Positions 12,501 through 20,038 of a stretch of DNA of 64,000 nucleotides are shown piece after piece (position 1 is the stretch's first letter; every line of letters begins with the position of its first letter). The translations under genes were made by a program, and so were the position numbers. The stretch is from Fibrobacterota bacterium. Lineage in GTDB: Bacteria; Fibrobacterota; Fibrobacteria; UBA5070. The stretch covers positions 62,001-126,000 of the forward strand of contig JADKBN010000009.1 of NCBI GenBank assembly GCA_016715065.1, written 5' to 3'. The notes under the pieces are model-generated. The model saw only the letters and a program-made list of their open reading frames with translations. It was not told the DNA's origin and did not search any database.

Positions 12501-13628
12501 GGCACCGATGGAAGGCCGTTGCGCGATTCCCTGGGCAGGCTTTTGTTCCAGGTCGCCCGGCCCGGCAAGATCGACAGCACGCGATTCCTGGTCCAGATCG
12601 CACCTCCTTTCGCCTTCGGTTTGACAGGTTTTGACAGTCTTCAGACCGGTGTGATGCGCGCGAAGTGGAAGGTCGGAACCGGTGATTCCATGCGCACCTT
12701 CCTGGACACGTTCCGAATCGGGGAGCGGGTGCCGCCGGTGATCGTGTCGGCAGTGGTGCACCGGGTGGAGAACTACAAGGACTGGGATACCCTGGTGATC
12801 AAGCCCTCGGAAAAGACCGACTTCTCCAACCAGAAGGATTGGCTGGAAGTCCTGCGCTGTCCGGGGACCCGGACCAGTTGCGACACTTCGCAGCGGGTGT
12901 GGGTGAAGGTCCCGGCCGATTCGCTGCACAGACTGGCTGACGGTAGTTATTGGTTCCTGGTGCCTCCGGGGGACACCGGCAGCGTCCGTCCGGATCTGCG
13001 CGTGCGGTTTGGTTCCGGGGTGGTGGACGATCGTGGGAACCGCGTGGACACGGCCAACCAACACTGGTCAACTCCGGTGGTGGGAGCTCCCAGGCCCTTT
13101 TTGGTGCAGACCACCGCGCCTTCCCTGATTCCCAAGATTCCCTTGAACGAGGCCAATCGCAGCGCCAAGAGCGAGATCCTCATCAAGGCGACCCGAGGGC
13201 GGCGCGGTTCGGATGGGGCTTCCAAGGGCATGGACTGGTGGGAACCGGGAACGGGATATGTTTCCAATTCGCAGACCGTGCGCGACGCCTGCCCTCGTGA
13301 CGAATACTGCAACGGACCCACCCTCTACATCAACCGCCCCGCGCGGATGATCCTGTACATCTACGACAACGGGGGGACGTTCGTGACCTCCCGCGACCTC
13401 ACCATCAGCCAAGCCGATCTGGATGGCATGGAACGTGACCAGATCGACCGCATTTCCATCCAGTTGGAATGGAACCATCGCGCCTACACCGGCAAGGTGG
13501 TGGCGTCCGGCGTGTACTTGTGGCGCATCGTGGCCTATGTCAAGCAGGACGGAAGCCCCATGCCCGTGATGACCAACCAGCTGGTGAAGGTGGGTGTGCG
13601 GGTGGAATCGCCCAGCGAGATGTTCTAG
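6600..13628 (+). CDS. Giant Calx-beta repeat surface protein, paralog of the preceding gene
   Basis: This is a protein of about 2342 residues. I place the start at the ATG-ATG pair at 6600 because it opens a good signal peptide (basic MMKRS, hydrophobic stretch, VEA/A cleavage site). The frame is also open upstream to an ATG at 6522, which would bury that signal peptide. Residues ~30-400 form a beta-rich N-terminal region that I do not recognise. Roughly ten Calx-beta modules then run to about residue 1600. The last ~700 residues closely match the C-terminus of the upstream gene, including the NPHAPSxDTTWWGDRARTRFG stretch, an EF-hand-like DRNGDGKVDG loop and the terminal FlgD-like fold. No classical T9SS sorting tail or LPXTG motif is seen. 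It ends tail to tail with the PHP gene, overlapping by 4 bases. Surface adhesion or matrix role inferred. Confidence 0.87.
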   Translation: MMKRSIPRLLSRALAAVVWVGLLSSQVEAAIQVHDSLNRYFLFGRRGVDIDYRATTAAGGWVGSDVVVSMDGYDTIRSVVTSGGRVYFENNKTEVWDRIRTNGDFLTPDGNRFRSSVYVGGEVRTTNKENRFEDSLYIGGGHFRQPAWGVYYFGPPPGVLSPNLGVADVTPATTPIMSDRIVWNMPAKAVVATGIALPDTTFQTATDLGYQRHVQTNFNTPLSGGLGRWTCGSNQAAGGSDLSAWCKPGDTILPPGRYGRLDLWYGTTIYLTEGVYSFDSIVLRNSLTGTVPTRLLAVQPNGLRTVILTHKGLESSASGARNVIAPEKYQLGYGTDSLHFAGGTMMVYSEKSVTLNVNTEIWASVVVPKPGTFVDVHDRVHLFGQILADSIHIRNDFKGTDGQFIPYFPNKPIIRVINLGSPTPEGSQGQLTRLNLAFDLDHIAGELIRIWWRLVVPTRDTTVLGVRYTPIDTGASPDIPGFSFGKVSLSGISGVQPGMLSSDAFQGFVRGNNYDQPNRYVMLVVDSVRGGTLDSSKMWNGKVAMFAGILDDDPLPTFRIRDSSVSEGTAPGYTLLKFVVEVVDSITGAPLQAQDVRNAELFWSTVARTADATDFVPVSKARIPFHLKSVDTISVQVRMDTLYEGNETFLVRVDSMVRLQKASLRMRDSAVGTILDDDLPPTMAVSDAAAVLEGDTARFTVRLSKRSALATCFDWNSADSTALRGVDFARDSGLNVCIPAGSLSTQVSVRALRDSIFEFTEHLLVRVAPKSGVASTGNDLVAVGSIVNTNPHPRLVVRDTSVVRSSTANVTMKFVVSLLDSATGTTQKPSGVATTFDWTTVAGTALADTDFVSASGTRTIPPGRSTDTIVVSVKPDARYSPPLTFSVQISKATSIATGVSRQNATGTILSQFGRPRVILLPDSLQEGDSLRRAFPMTAALRDSASGNPIASRVPTSFTWTVADSTARLGVDYLGAATSGSLPAGNKAWEFVADSAIGNLQRQPDRLIKVVLQSSDPNAQTSLSIALGTILDDDPEPLLSVDSVVAARDSVPGSRKPMWFHVTLVDPRTGKPTASGLPITFRWQTADVTAKGGVDYVSDVSTLVLRAGVARDSFAVMSLGDDRYVVPLMFRVLLDSLRGARARDSIGLGTILSGMRKPRLVVSGGTVKRSQVPAEIRPLPFQFYLADPVTGQRMSSRVPLAFQWSTFDSSAQAGRDFVGVVSANDTLGAGPKVDSLAVSTLGISAYTPPRRVGVRISPLDTTWLLPDSSGWKSTGVITDENEIYASFASRDTVVPEDHPTRVPVVVRLTRSSSVPTNIAVKVDSALTTALLGRTFRMSDSVARFAAFDTLDTLWLTPMRDSIFSDTLQVRLKLQPNLIDNVQLLDPSTMTIRLVNVDPPPVARFRDSLVVVREKDTLVRVVLELDRLSMIGIVGTAKAIGGSAIAGKHYRLQGDFTFPAMSRSTAVEVTILHDGRYGPDQDVVLSWGSFRDSSVVTTDKSHDRERILIRQGDARPHLAFARDTLVVQDVSGGADLPILLDPVSDSVALADLVLDSRRGLASGVLMVADSAYSVRIDTGRTTTTFRVLLQNDGKVGPDRVVHLVLRRALGADLGADSVLTLIIRNTNVPPNVKIVIPVDSLRTNQAIQRVEWTVDGKAQKPSDTLLVNGWNRIGRCFTDTAGNVGCDTHTVWADLVAPVVQVFKITGKNPHAPSQDTTWWGDRARTRFGVDTVWYWVRDSSLSADGKVWSVKVDTLFKVTDFKGDGLFPVPVEAHDPLGNYGYDTGWIDLKQSLPVVTILNPPDGANVVTGKIPVTHQIADAGKTWVVGSIKSIPRPGSDTIRRCYEDDVGNVGCDVNRISVQPVQVVQSFYVDRNGDGKVDGLVVELDSPWGTDLPTFDMSFGDSARTGQKPDSANAYYAGPSRGKPVVVGLDTFWVVAGTFLTDSAGRTLKDLSGYPLTNVLGDSVLGTDGRPLRDSLGRLLFQVARPGKIDSTRFLVQIAPPFAFGLTGFDSLQTGVMRAKWKVGTGDSMRTFLDTFRIGERVPPVIVSAVVHRVENYKDWDTLVIKPSEKTDFSNQKDWLEVLRCPGTRTSCDTSQRVWVKVPADSLHRLADGSYWFLVPPGDTGSVRPDLRVRFGSGVVDDRGNRVDTANQHWSTPVVGAPRPFLVQTTAPSLIPKIPLNEANRSAKSEILIKATRGRRGSDGASKGMDWWEPGTGYVSNSQTVRDACPRDEYCNGPTLYINRPARMILYIYDNGGTFVTSRDLTISQADLDGMERDQIDRISIQLEWNHRAYTGKVVASGVYLWRIVAYVKQDGSPMPVMTNQLVKVGVRVESPSEMF

Positions 13629-15154
13629 GTCCGGCCGGGCTCCACCGCGCGGGTGAGGGCCCGGTTGCCGGATTCCGTCAGAAGCTCCGCCCGCACGTAG
13701 AGAGTGTCTGGTGGGAGTTCGAAGGAGTGCTCGGAATGGAGGCTGGCCGGACTCGCGTCCAGCACCACGGCTTCCCTCGCTTGACCGCGTCGGTGCCCGA
13801 ACACGAGCACACGACGGATGTTGCCGAATTCCGGCAGGCTTGCCGCCTGGAGCGTCCCTTGTCCGCTCGAGCGCTCGGCGGGATGGGCTGCATCCGGGAC
13901 CCGAAGTCCCAGCCAGGGGCCGTCGGAGATCACGCAAGGGGCGCCGGTCAGGGCTTTCCGCAGGGATTCGCGCGAGGGTGGTCCCTCGGGGAGGATCCAG
14001 GTGCGCATGGCACCAAACCTGTGGTGGTCGGTCTGTCGGAGCCTGGCCAGCGGAAGCGAGACCTGGGTCGCGCGGTTGAGGTCGCCGTGGGCGTCGTTTC
14101 CCGCGATGGGCAGTCTACGGTTTCCCGCCACCAAGTCCTGTACCCACAGCCCTCGGCCTTCCAGAAAATCGCGACCCCAAGATCCGTTGCAGAATTGCAA
14201 TCCGTGGATTCCGGCATGGAGGTCCGTTCCATCCCATTGCCCGCGCCGGAAGATCTTGCGCTGCAACCATCCGATTCCGGGCCGGGGATGGGCGGCCAAA
14301 GCCGGAGCGCCACTTTCTGTCAAAAGCTCCAGGACTTCCGGAATCGAAAGGTCGGGATGGTTGTTCAAGCCGCGCCGCCCGCCGTCGCCTTGGCCGGGGA
14401 TGTACAAGGGGTGGTCGATGGCCAGGAGGTGGATGTTTTCTCCGCGCGAGTTGCCGCAGCTGATTTCTTCGGCGGGCAGCACCACGGGCTCCCCTTCGAG
14501 GTCCGGCGGCAGGCTCGAACGGAATTCCTGGAATCGCTGGGTTGGATCCGCCGGACGGAGGTAATCGGGGTGTTCCCAGGCGAAGTCGTAGGAGTGGTCC
14601 GTGGCGGCGAAAAACCCCATGCCCATGCAACGGGCGGCGTCGCGCATCATGGTTGGATCGCCGCCCCATTCCACCGGGTCTTCGCTCCAGTGGGTGTGGC
14701 AGTGGAGGTCACCGGAAACCCAACCCTCGGGTGCGGGGAAGTCGGAGGCCAACCGCACGATCCGCAGGCTCTGCGCGGACAGTCCCGGCAGATTGTGGTT
14801 GAGGAAAGTCCAGCTTTTGCCTTTGCGATCGGTCACCCGAAACGCGGCGTCCACCCATTGCGCTCCGCACAACAAAGGGCCGGGGCAGGGGAGGCGGATC
14901 CAGTGGAAGGGTTGGTCCAGGCCAAGGGAGGGAGTCCAGGTGATTTCATGCATCTGGCCTTTGATGCGCGACACGATCCGCACTTCGTCCAACCTCACCG
15001 GGAATCGATGCGCATCATGAACAGCCAAGGTCAGCGGGATCGGCTGGTCCAAAAGCGCCAAGGATGGCGCGTCCAAAATCATTTCCGGCAAGGCCCGGAA
15101 AAGCGGCGACCAGGGCAGCTTGAACTTGAAGTGGGTTTCGGCGTAGCCGAGCAT
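13625..15154 (-). CDS. PHP-domain metal-dependent phosphoesterase
   Basis: This protein of 509 residues carries a PHP domain from about residue 170. Visible metal-binding motifs are GDLHCHTHWSEDP, an ATDH motif about 40 residues later, an AEE motif, AHPRPG, and NDAH near residue 350. PHP domains bind up to three metal ions and cleave phosphoester bonds in nucleotides, sugars or nucleic acids; the substrate cannot be read here. The first ~165 residues and the last ~120 look like beta-sandwich additions, so this may be a multi-domain secreted or envelope enzyme, although I see no clear signal peptide. It lies just downstream of the zinc-ribbon gene on the same strand, 28 bases apart, so the two are probably co-transcribed. 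Confidence 0.75.
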   Translation of the reverse strand: MLGYAETHFKFKLPWSPLFRALPEMILDAPSLALLDQPIPLTLAVHDAHRFPVRLDEVRIVSRIKGQMHEITWTPSLGLDQPFHWIRLPCPGPLLCGAQWVDAAFRVTDRKGKSWTFLNHNLPGLSAQSLRIVRLASDFPAPEGWVSGDLHCHTHWSEDPVEWGGDPTMMRDAARCMGMGFFAATDHSYDFAWEHPDYLRPADPTQRFQEFRSSLPPDLEGEPVVLPAEEISCGNSRGENIHLLAIDHPLYIPGQGDGGRRGLNNHPDLSIPEVLELLTESGAPALAAHPRPGIGWLQRKIFRRGQWDGTDLHAGIHGLQFCNGSWGRDFLEGRGLWVQDLVAGNRRLPIAGNDAHGDLNRATQVSLPLARLRQTDHHRFGAMRTWILPEGPPSRESLRKALTGAPCVISDGPWLGLRVPDAAHPAERSSGQGTLQAASLPEFGNIRRVLVFGHRRGQAREAVVLDASPASLHSEHSFELPPDTLYVRAELLTESGNRALTRAVEPGRT

Positions 15155-15182
15155 CGTTGGAAAGGAAACTAGAGAATCTTTC

Positions 15183-15542
15183 TCATTCCAACGCTTGCAG
15201 GAATTCGTCGATGCTTTGGCACTTGTGCAAAGCCGTGTGGAGTTCCAAAATTTCGTCTGCTCCTACCGCATGGTCCATCACGGGTTCTCCGGCCGAATGG
15301 ACCGCCACCGGCAGGCGTGAACTTCGCTGTTTCACACGGAGGGCGCCTTGGGCTTCCTTCATGCCGCCGCGCTGGCGCAGATAACGGAATTCGGAGGGCT
15401 CCACCTGGAAGGTTTGTCCGTAATAGGACACCAGAGATGCCCCGCAGGAGGGGCAGACAAGCAAGACGACCTGGGTGTCCTCGTCCAGTCGCAGGTCGCA
15501 CGAGCAACCGCAATGGGGGCAATCCACATCGATCGACTTCAT
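15183..15542 (-). CDS. Small zinc-ribbon protein of unknown function
   Basis: About 119 residues. The ATG at 15542 is preferred because it places the cysteine cluster at the N-terminus; the frame extends a further 12 codons upstream without adding a recognisable feature. The N-terminus shows CPHCGCSC, then CPSCG about 20 residues later, a typical zinc-ribbon or rubredoxin-like knuckle. The rest is short, with basic stretches and a C-terminal helix (ELHTALHKCQSIDEFLQALE). It may bind nucleic acid or act as a small regulatory or chaperone-like protein; no function can be assigned. It sits upstream of the PHP gene in the same direction and diverges from the hisN-like gene. Confidence 0.6.
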   Translation of the reverse strand: MKSIDVDCPHCGCSCDLRLDEDTQVVLLVCPSCGASLVSYYGQTFQVEPSEFRYLRQRGGMKEAQGALRVKQRSSRLPVAVHSAGEPVMDHAVGADEILELHTALHKCQSIDEFLQALE

Positions 15543-15653
15543 ACCTACAGGATACGCTTTCCAGCCACGGCTGGTCAACTAGCGGGCAACGGACCGGGCT
15601 ACTTTGGCGCAATCCGGTCGCTTTCCAGGGCGGACCTCGTACCTTTGAGTCTT

Positions 15654-16439
15654 ATGAGCAATTCCGACTTGGACCTGGAAAAAGAGCTGTCGCTGGCCAG
15701 AGAACTTGTGAAATTGGCTGAAGCCCCCATTCTATCGCGCTTCCAACACAAGATGACGGTCGTGAAAAAACGCGACAACTCGCCGGTGACGGAAGCCGAT
15801 CGAGACGCGGAAATCCTGATTCGCGAACGCCTGGCCGCCTTGCGTCCCGATCACGGCGTGATCGGGGAGGAATTCGGGGTGCATCTGCCCCTGGCGCGTT
15901 TCAAATGGGTGGTGGATCCCATCGACGGCACCAAGGCGTTCATCCATGGAGTCCCCCTCTTCGGAACCTTGTTGGCCTTGCTGGATGGCGACCGACCCGT
16001 GGTGGGAGTGATCCACATGCCCGCCCTGGGCGAAAGCCTGTGGGCAGCGGAGGGGATGGGCGCCTGGATCAACGATTCCCGGGCGCGGGTGTCCGGAGTG
16101 TCCGAGTTCGGCGATGCCTTGCTCTTGGATGGATCGGCGATCACGGTCTCGAAAAGCCCATGGGCCAAGCAATGGATGGAGCTTCGCGGCCAGGCGGGGG
16201 TGGCCCGGGGCTGGGGTGATTGCTACGGACATCTGCTGGTGGCGTGCGGCCGGGCCGAGGCCATGCTGGATCCTGTGGTCAATATCTGGGATGTGGCTCC
16301 CATGGGCGTGATCCTGCAGGAAGCTGGAGGGAAGTTTTCCTCCGTGGATGGCAAGCCCTGGGCGGAGGCAGGAAATGGCCTTTCCAGCAACGGCCAGCTC
16401 CACCAGGACATCCTCCAACGTTTGAATTCCGGACTCTGA
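15654..16439 (+). CDS. hisN: Inositol-monophosphatase-family phosphatase, probable histidinol-phosphatase
   Basis: This protein of 261 residues starts at the ATG at 15654; the open frame extends upstream without family similarity. It is a member of the Li-sensitive, Mg-dependent IMPase superfamily, with the metal-binding motifs GEEFG and DPIDGTK (about residues 63-90) and the C-terminal WDVAPMGVILQEAGG. The RGWGDCYGHLLVACGRAE segment is typical of the HisN branch, which removes phosphate from L-histidinol phosphate in histidine biosynthesis. Other possibilities are inositol-1-phosphatase or 3'(2'),5'-bisphosphate nucleotidase. No other his genes are visible, so the specificity is inferred from motif style. 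dxr begins 30 bases downstream on the same strand. Confidence 0.7.
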   Translation: MSNSDLDLEKELSLARELVKLAEAPILSRFQHKMTVVKKRDNSPVTEADRDAEILIRERLAALRPDHGVIGEEFGVHLPLARFKWVVDPIDGTKAFIHGVPLFGTLLALLDGDRPVVGVIHMPALGESLWAAEGMGAWINDSRARVSGVSEFGDALLLDGSAITVSKSPWAKQWMELRGQAGVARGWGDCYGHLLVACGRAEAMLDPVVNIWDVAPMGVILQEAGGKFSSVDGKPWAEAGNGLSSNGQLHQDILQRLNSGL

Positions 16440-16468
16440 GCAAGACTGGTTTGGTACATTCCCAGAGC

Positions 16469-17638
16469 ATGTCTGTCCAGAATCTCGTGCTGCTGGGGGC
16501 CACAGGCTCGATTGGCGCCAGCACTCTGTCCGTTGTTCGGGAACATCCCGACCGATTTCGCATCGTCGGCCTCGCCGCCCATTCCCGCGTGGAGGAATTC
16601 TGCGCCATCGCTCGCGAATTCCCCAAGGCCAGGTTGGCCCTCTATGATCAGCCGGCTGCCCAACGCGCCGCTTTGGATCTGGGACGGCCTGTCCTTTCCG
16701 GCATGGAAGGGTTGCTTGAACTTGTCGCGGATCTTGAAGCCACCACCTTGGTCAACGGTCTGGTGGGCTCCATCGGGTGCCTTCCCACCATCGAAGCCAT
16801 CCGTCGGGGTTTGAGGGTCTGCCTGGCCAACAAGGAAACCCTGGTGATGGCCGGCGAGCTGATCAATCGCCTGCTGGACGAACACCCCAACTCGTGCCTG
16901 GTTCCCATTGATTCGGAGCATTCCGCGCTCCATCAATGTCTGGGCGGGACTCCCACCACGGAAGTGGAAAGCCTGATCCTCACCGCCTCCGGTGGCCCGT
17001 TTCGGGACCTGCCCGCCTCGGAATTCGCCCACATCACCGTGGAGCGGGCCCTGAAGCACCCCACCTGGACCATGGGTCCCAAGATCACCATCGACAGTTC
17101 CACCTTGTTCAACAAGGGGCTGGAAGTGATCGAGGCGCATCACCTGTTTCGGGTGGGATACGATCGCATCCAGGTGCTGGTGCACCCCGGCAGCCACGTG
17201 CACTCCCTGGTGCAGTTCCAGGATGGTGCGCTGGTGGCACAGCTTGGCACTCCGGACATGCGCCTTCCCATCCTGTATTCGCTGGTCGCCCCCCAACGGG
17301 TCGCCCTTTCCGGCGATCGCCTGGATCTGGCCAAGCTCGGCTCGCTCCATTTCCAATCGCCCGACCACGAACGGTTTCCCGCTCTGGGTCTGGCTTTCGC
17401 CGCCGGAAGGCAGGGGGGAGCCGCGCCTGCGGTCTTGAATGCGGCCAACGAAGCCGCCGTGGCGCTTTTCCTGGATCGACAGATTCCGTACATGGGGATC
17501 ATCCGACTGGTGGAACGGTGCCTCGCCGAACAATCGTTCGGGTGGCGCCCCGATTTGGAAGAACTTCTCGCGGCGGACTCGTGGGCCCGGCGTCGGGTCC
17601 TCGAACTCGCCCACTCGGAAGCTGGTTTCGTCTCATGA
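16469..17638 (+). CDS. dxr: 1-deoxy-D-xylulose 5-phosphate reductoisomerase
   Basis: This protein of 389 residues matches the usual length for Dxr (IspC). It converts DXP to 2-C-methyl-D-erythritol 4-phosphate with NADPH, the committed step of the MEP isoprenoid pathway in the cytoplasm. Visible motifs are the N-terminal NADPH site LLGATGSIGAS, the central LANKETLVMAG, the metal and substrate residues in PIDSEHSALHQ, the flexible loop TASGGPF, the HPTWxMGxKITIDSSTLFNKGLE-type block and the later HPGSHVHSLV. The stop codon overlaps the start of rseP (ATGA), a dxr-rseP arrangement seen in many bacteria, which supports translational coupling. Confidence 0.96.
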   Translation: MSVQNLVLLGATGSIGASTLSVVREHPDRFRIVGLAAHSRVEEFCAIAREFPKARLALYDQPAAQRAALDLGRPVLSGMEGLLELVADLEATTLVNGLVGSIGCLPTIEAIRRGLRVCLANKETLVMAGELINRLLDEHPNSCLVPIDSEHSALHQCLGGTPTTEVESLILTASGGPFRDLPASEFAHITVERALKHPTWTMGPKITIDSSTLFNKGLEVIEAHHLFRVGYDRIQVLVHPGSHVHSLVQFQDGALVAQLGTPDMRLPILYSLVAPQRVALSGDRLDLAKLGSLHFQSPDHERFPALGLAFAAGRQGGAAPAVLNAANEAAVALFLDRQIPYMGIIRLVERCLAEQSFGWRPDLEELLAADSWARRRVLELAHSEAGFVS

Positions 17639-19056
17639 GTTCTGATCAATACACTATCGCCAAATTCTTTTCTTTTTACATCTCTGACATCCCCGGAATC
17701 CTCGTCGGTCTTGCCGTTTTGTCGTTTCTGGTGCTCATCCATGAATTGGGACACTTTTTGGTGGCGCGGCGCGCCGGGGTGCATGTCGAGGTGTTCTCGA
17801 TCGGGTTCGGCCCTCGACTCTTCGGCCTGAAGGTCGGCGAAACCGAGTACCGGGTGTGCCTGGTCTTGTTCGGAGGCTATGTGGCCATGCGCGGCGATGC
17901 CGCCTCCGCGCTGGAAGGAAAACCGCTGGACCCGGCGACGGCCAACGAACTGGAGCGCCGCTGGAGCGGCAACACCCCAGCCCTGAAGGGCTACGAAGAC
18001 GTTTCCATTGGATGGCGGGCAGCCATCGCTGCGGCAGGTCCCACGGTCAACATCGCTTTCGCCTTGCTGGCGCTTTGGGTGGTCGCGATGGTGGGCGTGA
18101 ACATCGAAGTCAAGGGCAGCATGGTGCTTTCCTCGGTCGATTCCGCTGGCCCGGCTTTCAAAGCTGGAATCCGCGCCGGAGACACCGTGGTTTCCCTCAA
18201 CGGCAAGCCGCTGAGCGGCGCCTCGCGGTTCGCCGAGGACGTGGCCACCAGCCTGGAGCAGGACGTGCGGATCGCGATTCTGCGGGGCGGCAAAGACAGC
18301 GTGTTCACGTTCCGTCCCATGCTGGCTCCCATCAAGGCCACACGTATCGGGTGGGCGGGGATGGACTTCGGCGGCAGGCTGCTTTTGGCGCGCGTGTTGG
18401 ACTCCACCCCGGCGTCGCGAGCGGGCATCCGCCAGGACGACACGCTCCTTTCCGTGGACGGCCGCCAACCCACCGGCGCGGAAGACTTCATCCGCACGGT
18501 GCAAGGCAGCGAGGGCCGGCCCATGCGCTTCGCGCTCGCCCGCAAGGAGGGGCGCACCGTGGTGGAGCTTTCCGCCCGCAAGGACGCGAAGGATGGCCGA
18601 TGGCGCATCGGAGTGGCTCCCATGGACGTGGTGCCCACCTACTTCCATCGCTTCGGACCCGTCGAGGCGGTGGGGTACGCATTCGATGGCGCCCTGGACA
18701 AGAGCACCGCGGTGTTCCGCATCCTGGGCAAGCTCCTGACCCGAAAGGTGGATGCGCAGAATCTGTCCGGACCGGTGGGGATCGTGCGGGCGTCCGGAGC
18801 CATCGCGCGGCTGGGCTGGGAAAAACTCGTCGACTGGATGGTTTTGTTGTCCCTGAACCTGGGCATCCTGAACTTCCTTCCGTTGGTGGTGACCGACGGC
18901 GGGCGCCTGGTGGAACTGGCCATCGAGAAGGTCCGCGGCCGCAAGGCGAACAAGGCGTTCATGGAAAGGCTTTCCATGGTGGTGGTGGGTCTGTTCCTGA
19001 TGCTGGCCCTGTACGTGACGTATTTTGACATCATGCGTTGGAATCTCTTCAAGTAG
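17635..19056 (+). CDS. rseP: Site-2 protease RseP, membrane zinc metalloprotease
   Basis: This protein of 473 residues has the S2P catalytic motif HELGH in the first transmembrane segment (about residue 37). Two PDZ domains lie at about residues 160-330 and include VDSAGPAFKAGIRAGD and LDSTPASRAGIRQDD. The C-terminal half carries the LNLGILNFLPLVVTDGG helix, which corresponds to the second zinc-ligand motif (LDG/TDG). RseP cleaves anti-sigma factors and leftover signal peptides within the inner membrane, activating envelope-stress sigma factors. The start overlaps dxr by 4 bases. The following gene begins 1 base after the stop, so the run looks like one transcript. Confidence 0.94.
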   Translation: MSSDQYTIAKFFSFYISDIPGILVGLAVLSFLVLIHELGHFLVARRAGVHVEVFSIGFGPRLFGLKVGETEYRVCLVLFGGYVAMRGDAASALEGKPLDPATANELERRWSGNTPALKGYEDVSIGWRAAIAAAGPTVNIAFALLALWVVAMVGVNIEVKGSMVLSSVDSAGPAFKAGIRAGDTVVSLNGKPLSGASRFAEDVATSLEQDVRIAILRGGKDSVFTFRPMLAPIKATRIGWAGMDFGGRLLLARVLDSTPASRAGIRQDDTLLSVDGRQPTGAEDFIRTVQGSEGRPMRFALARKEGRTVVELSARKDAKDGRWRIGVAPMDVVPTYFHRFGPVEAVGYAFDGALDKSTAVFRILGKLLTRKVDAQNLSGPVGIVRASGAIARLGWEKLVDWMVLLSLNLGILNFLPLVVTDGGRLVELAIEKVRGRKANKAFMERLSMVVVGLFLMLALYVTYFDIMRWNLFK

Positions 19057-19057
19057 C

Positions 19058-19993
19058 ATGGCCAGGTTCCGGGATCTGGGAGGACAGCGCGTCCTGTTGG
19101 CCTGCCCGGACGCTTCGTTCCGTCGGCGCGCCGCGCGAAGCCTGGAAGACGAACTGGGGCTTTCGGTGGAAACGGTGGAAGACGGAAACCGCGCCCTGGA
19201 CCTGCTCCAGAACAGGTCCTATCGGTTTCTGGTGGCCGACACCGCCCTGACGGGGATCGCTTGGTTCGACCTGGTCCAGTTCCTCCGCGAATTGCGGCCG
19301 GAAACCCGATACGCGATCATTTCCTCCACCCCGGTGGAGGAGCATTTCCGGCTGGCGTTGGAGTACGACGTGGGCACGCTCCTGCCCCGGCAAGGTGCGC
19401 ATCCGCTGCGCGACCTGGTGGAGACCGCGCAATCGCTTCTGACAGAAAACGTCTTCGGACTGGAGCGTTGGCTGGGACCAGGGGCAGAGGTCCATGCCCG
19501 GCAGGTCGGCAGCGCCACCGACATCGATTCGGTGGTGGCGGAGGTGGCCGCGTGGTATCCGGACGGGGACATCCGCAGGGTGTTTCGCAGGTCGCTGGCG
19601 GAGATGGTCAGCAACGCGGTCTTCTACGGCTCCCTGGACCAGGAGGGGGAGCTGAAATCCGAATGGGACCTGGACGCCAAGCTGGGACGCGACCAGGCGG
19701 TGTACGTGTTTTTCGGGAAGAGCGCCACTTCGTGGGGGTGTTCGGTGGTGGACCGCGGCGGGCGGCTGACCAAGCAACAGATCCTGACCTGGCTGGAAGC
19801 CAATCGCGCGAGGGGAGCGCAGGGAATCCTGCTGAATGATCTGAACCACGGGCGCGGGCTGCACATCACCCGCCGCTCGCTGGACCGGGTGGTGGTCAAT
19901 ATCCGCCCTGGCGACCGCACGGAAATGATTCTTCTGCGCGACATGGAGGAGACCACTTCTGCCTTGCGGCCATTTTTGGTCCACGAGTTCTAG
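19058..19993 (+). CDS. Degenerate receiver domain fused to a GHKL-type ATPase domain
   Basis: 311 residues from the ATG at 19058; a TTG at 19025 would overlap rseP. Residues ~8-125 look like a response-regulator receiver. The possible phosphoacceptor is in VADTALTG, but the usual N-terminal acidic pair is reduced to CPD, so metal binding is doubtful. Residues ~165-305 resemble an anti-sigma-factor-type histidine-kinase ATPase, with an N-box-like SLAEMVSNAVFYG, a G1-like VVDRGG and a G2-like NHGRGLHITRR. No His phosphotransfer domain is present. Receiver plus RsbW-like ATPase proteins usually control a sigma factor by partner switching; its place directly after rseP fits a role in envelope-stress signalling, but that is inference. 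Confidence 0.65.
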   Translation: MARFRDLGGQRVLLACPDASFRRRAARSLEDELGLSVETVEDGNRALDLLQNRSYRFLVADTALTGIAWFDLVQFLRELRPETRYAIISSTPVEEHFRLALEYDVGTLLPRQGAHPLRDLVETAQSLLTENVFGLERWLGPGAEVHARQVGSATDIDSVVAEVAAWYPDGDIRRVFRRSLAEMVSNAVFYGSLDQEGELKSEWDLDAKLGRDQAVYVFFGKSATSWGCSVVDRGGRLTKQQILTWLEANRARGAQGILLNDLNHGRGLHITRRSLDRVVVNIRPGDRTEMILLRDMEETTSALRPFLVHEF

Positions 19994-20038
19994 GACCACG
20001 CGCGAACCAATTTTCTTGTTGCGAAATAGTGCTCAAGC

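Noticed and set aside
492..13064. Long minus-strand open frames opposite the Calx-beta genes (e.g. 492-2222, 10275-13064)
   Set aside because: They mirror the repeat-rich coding strand, give His/Gly/Arg-rich low-complexity protein without domains, and GC-rich coding DNA commonly leaves the antisense frame open.
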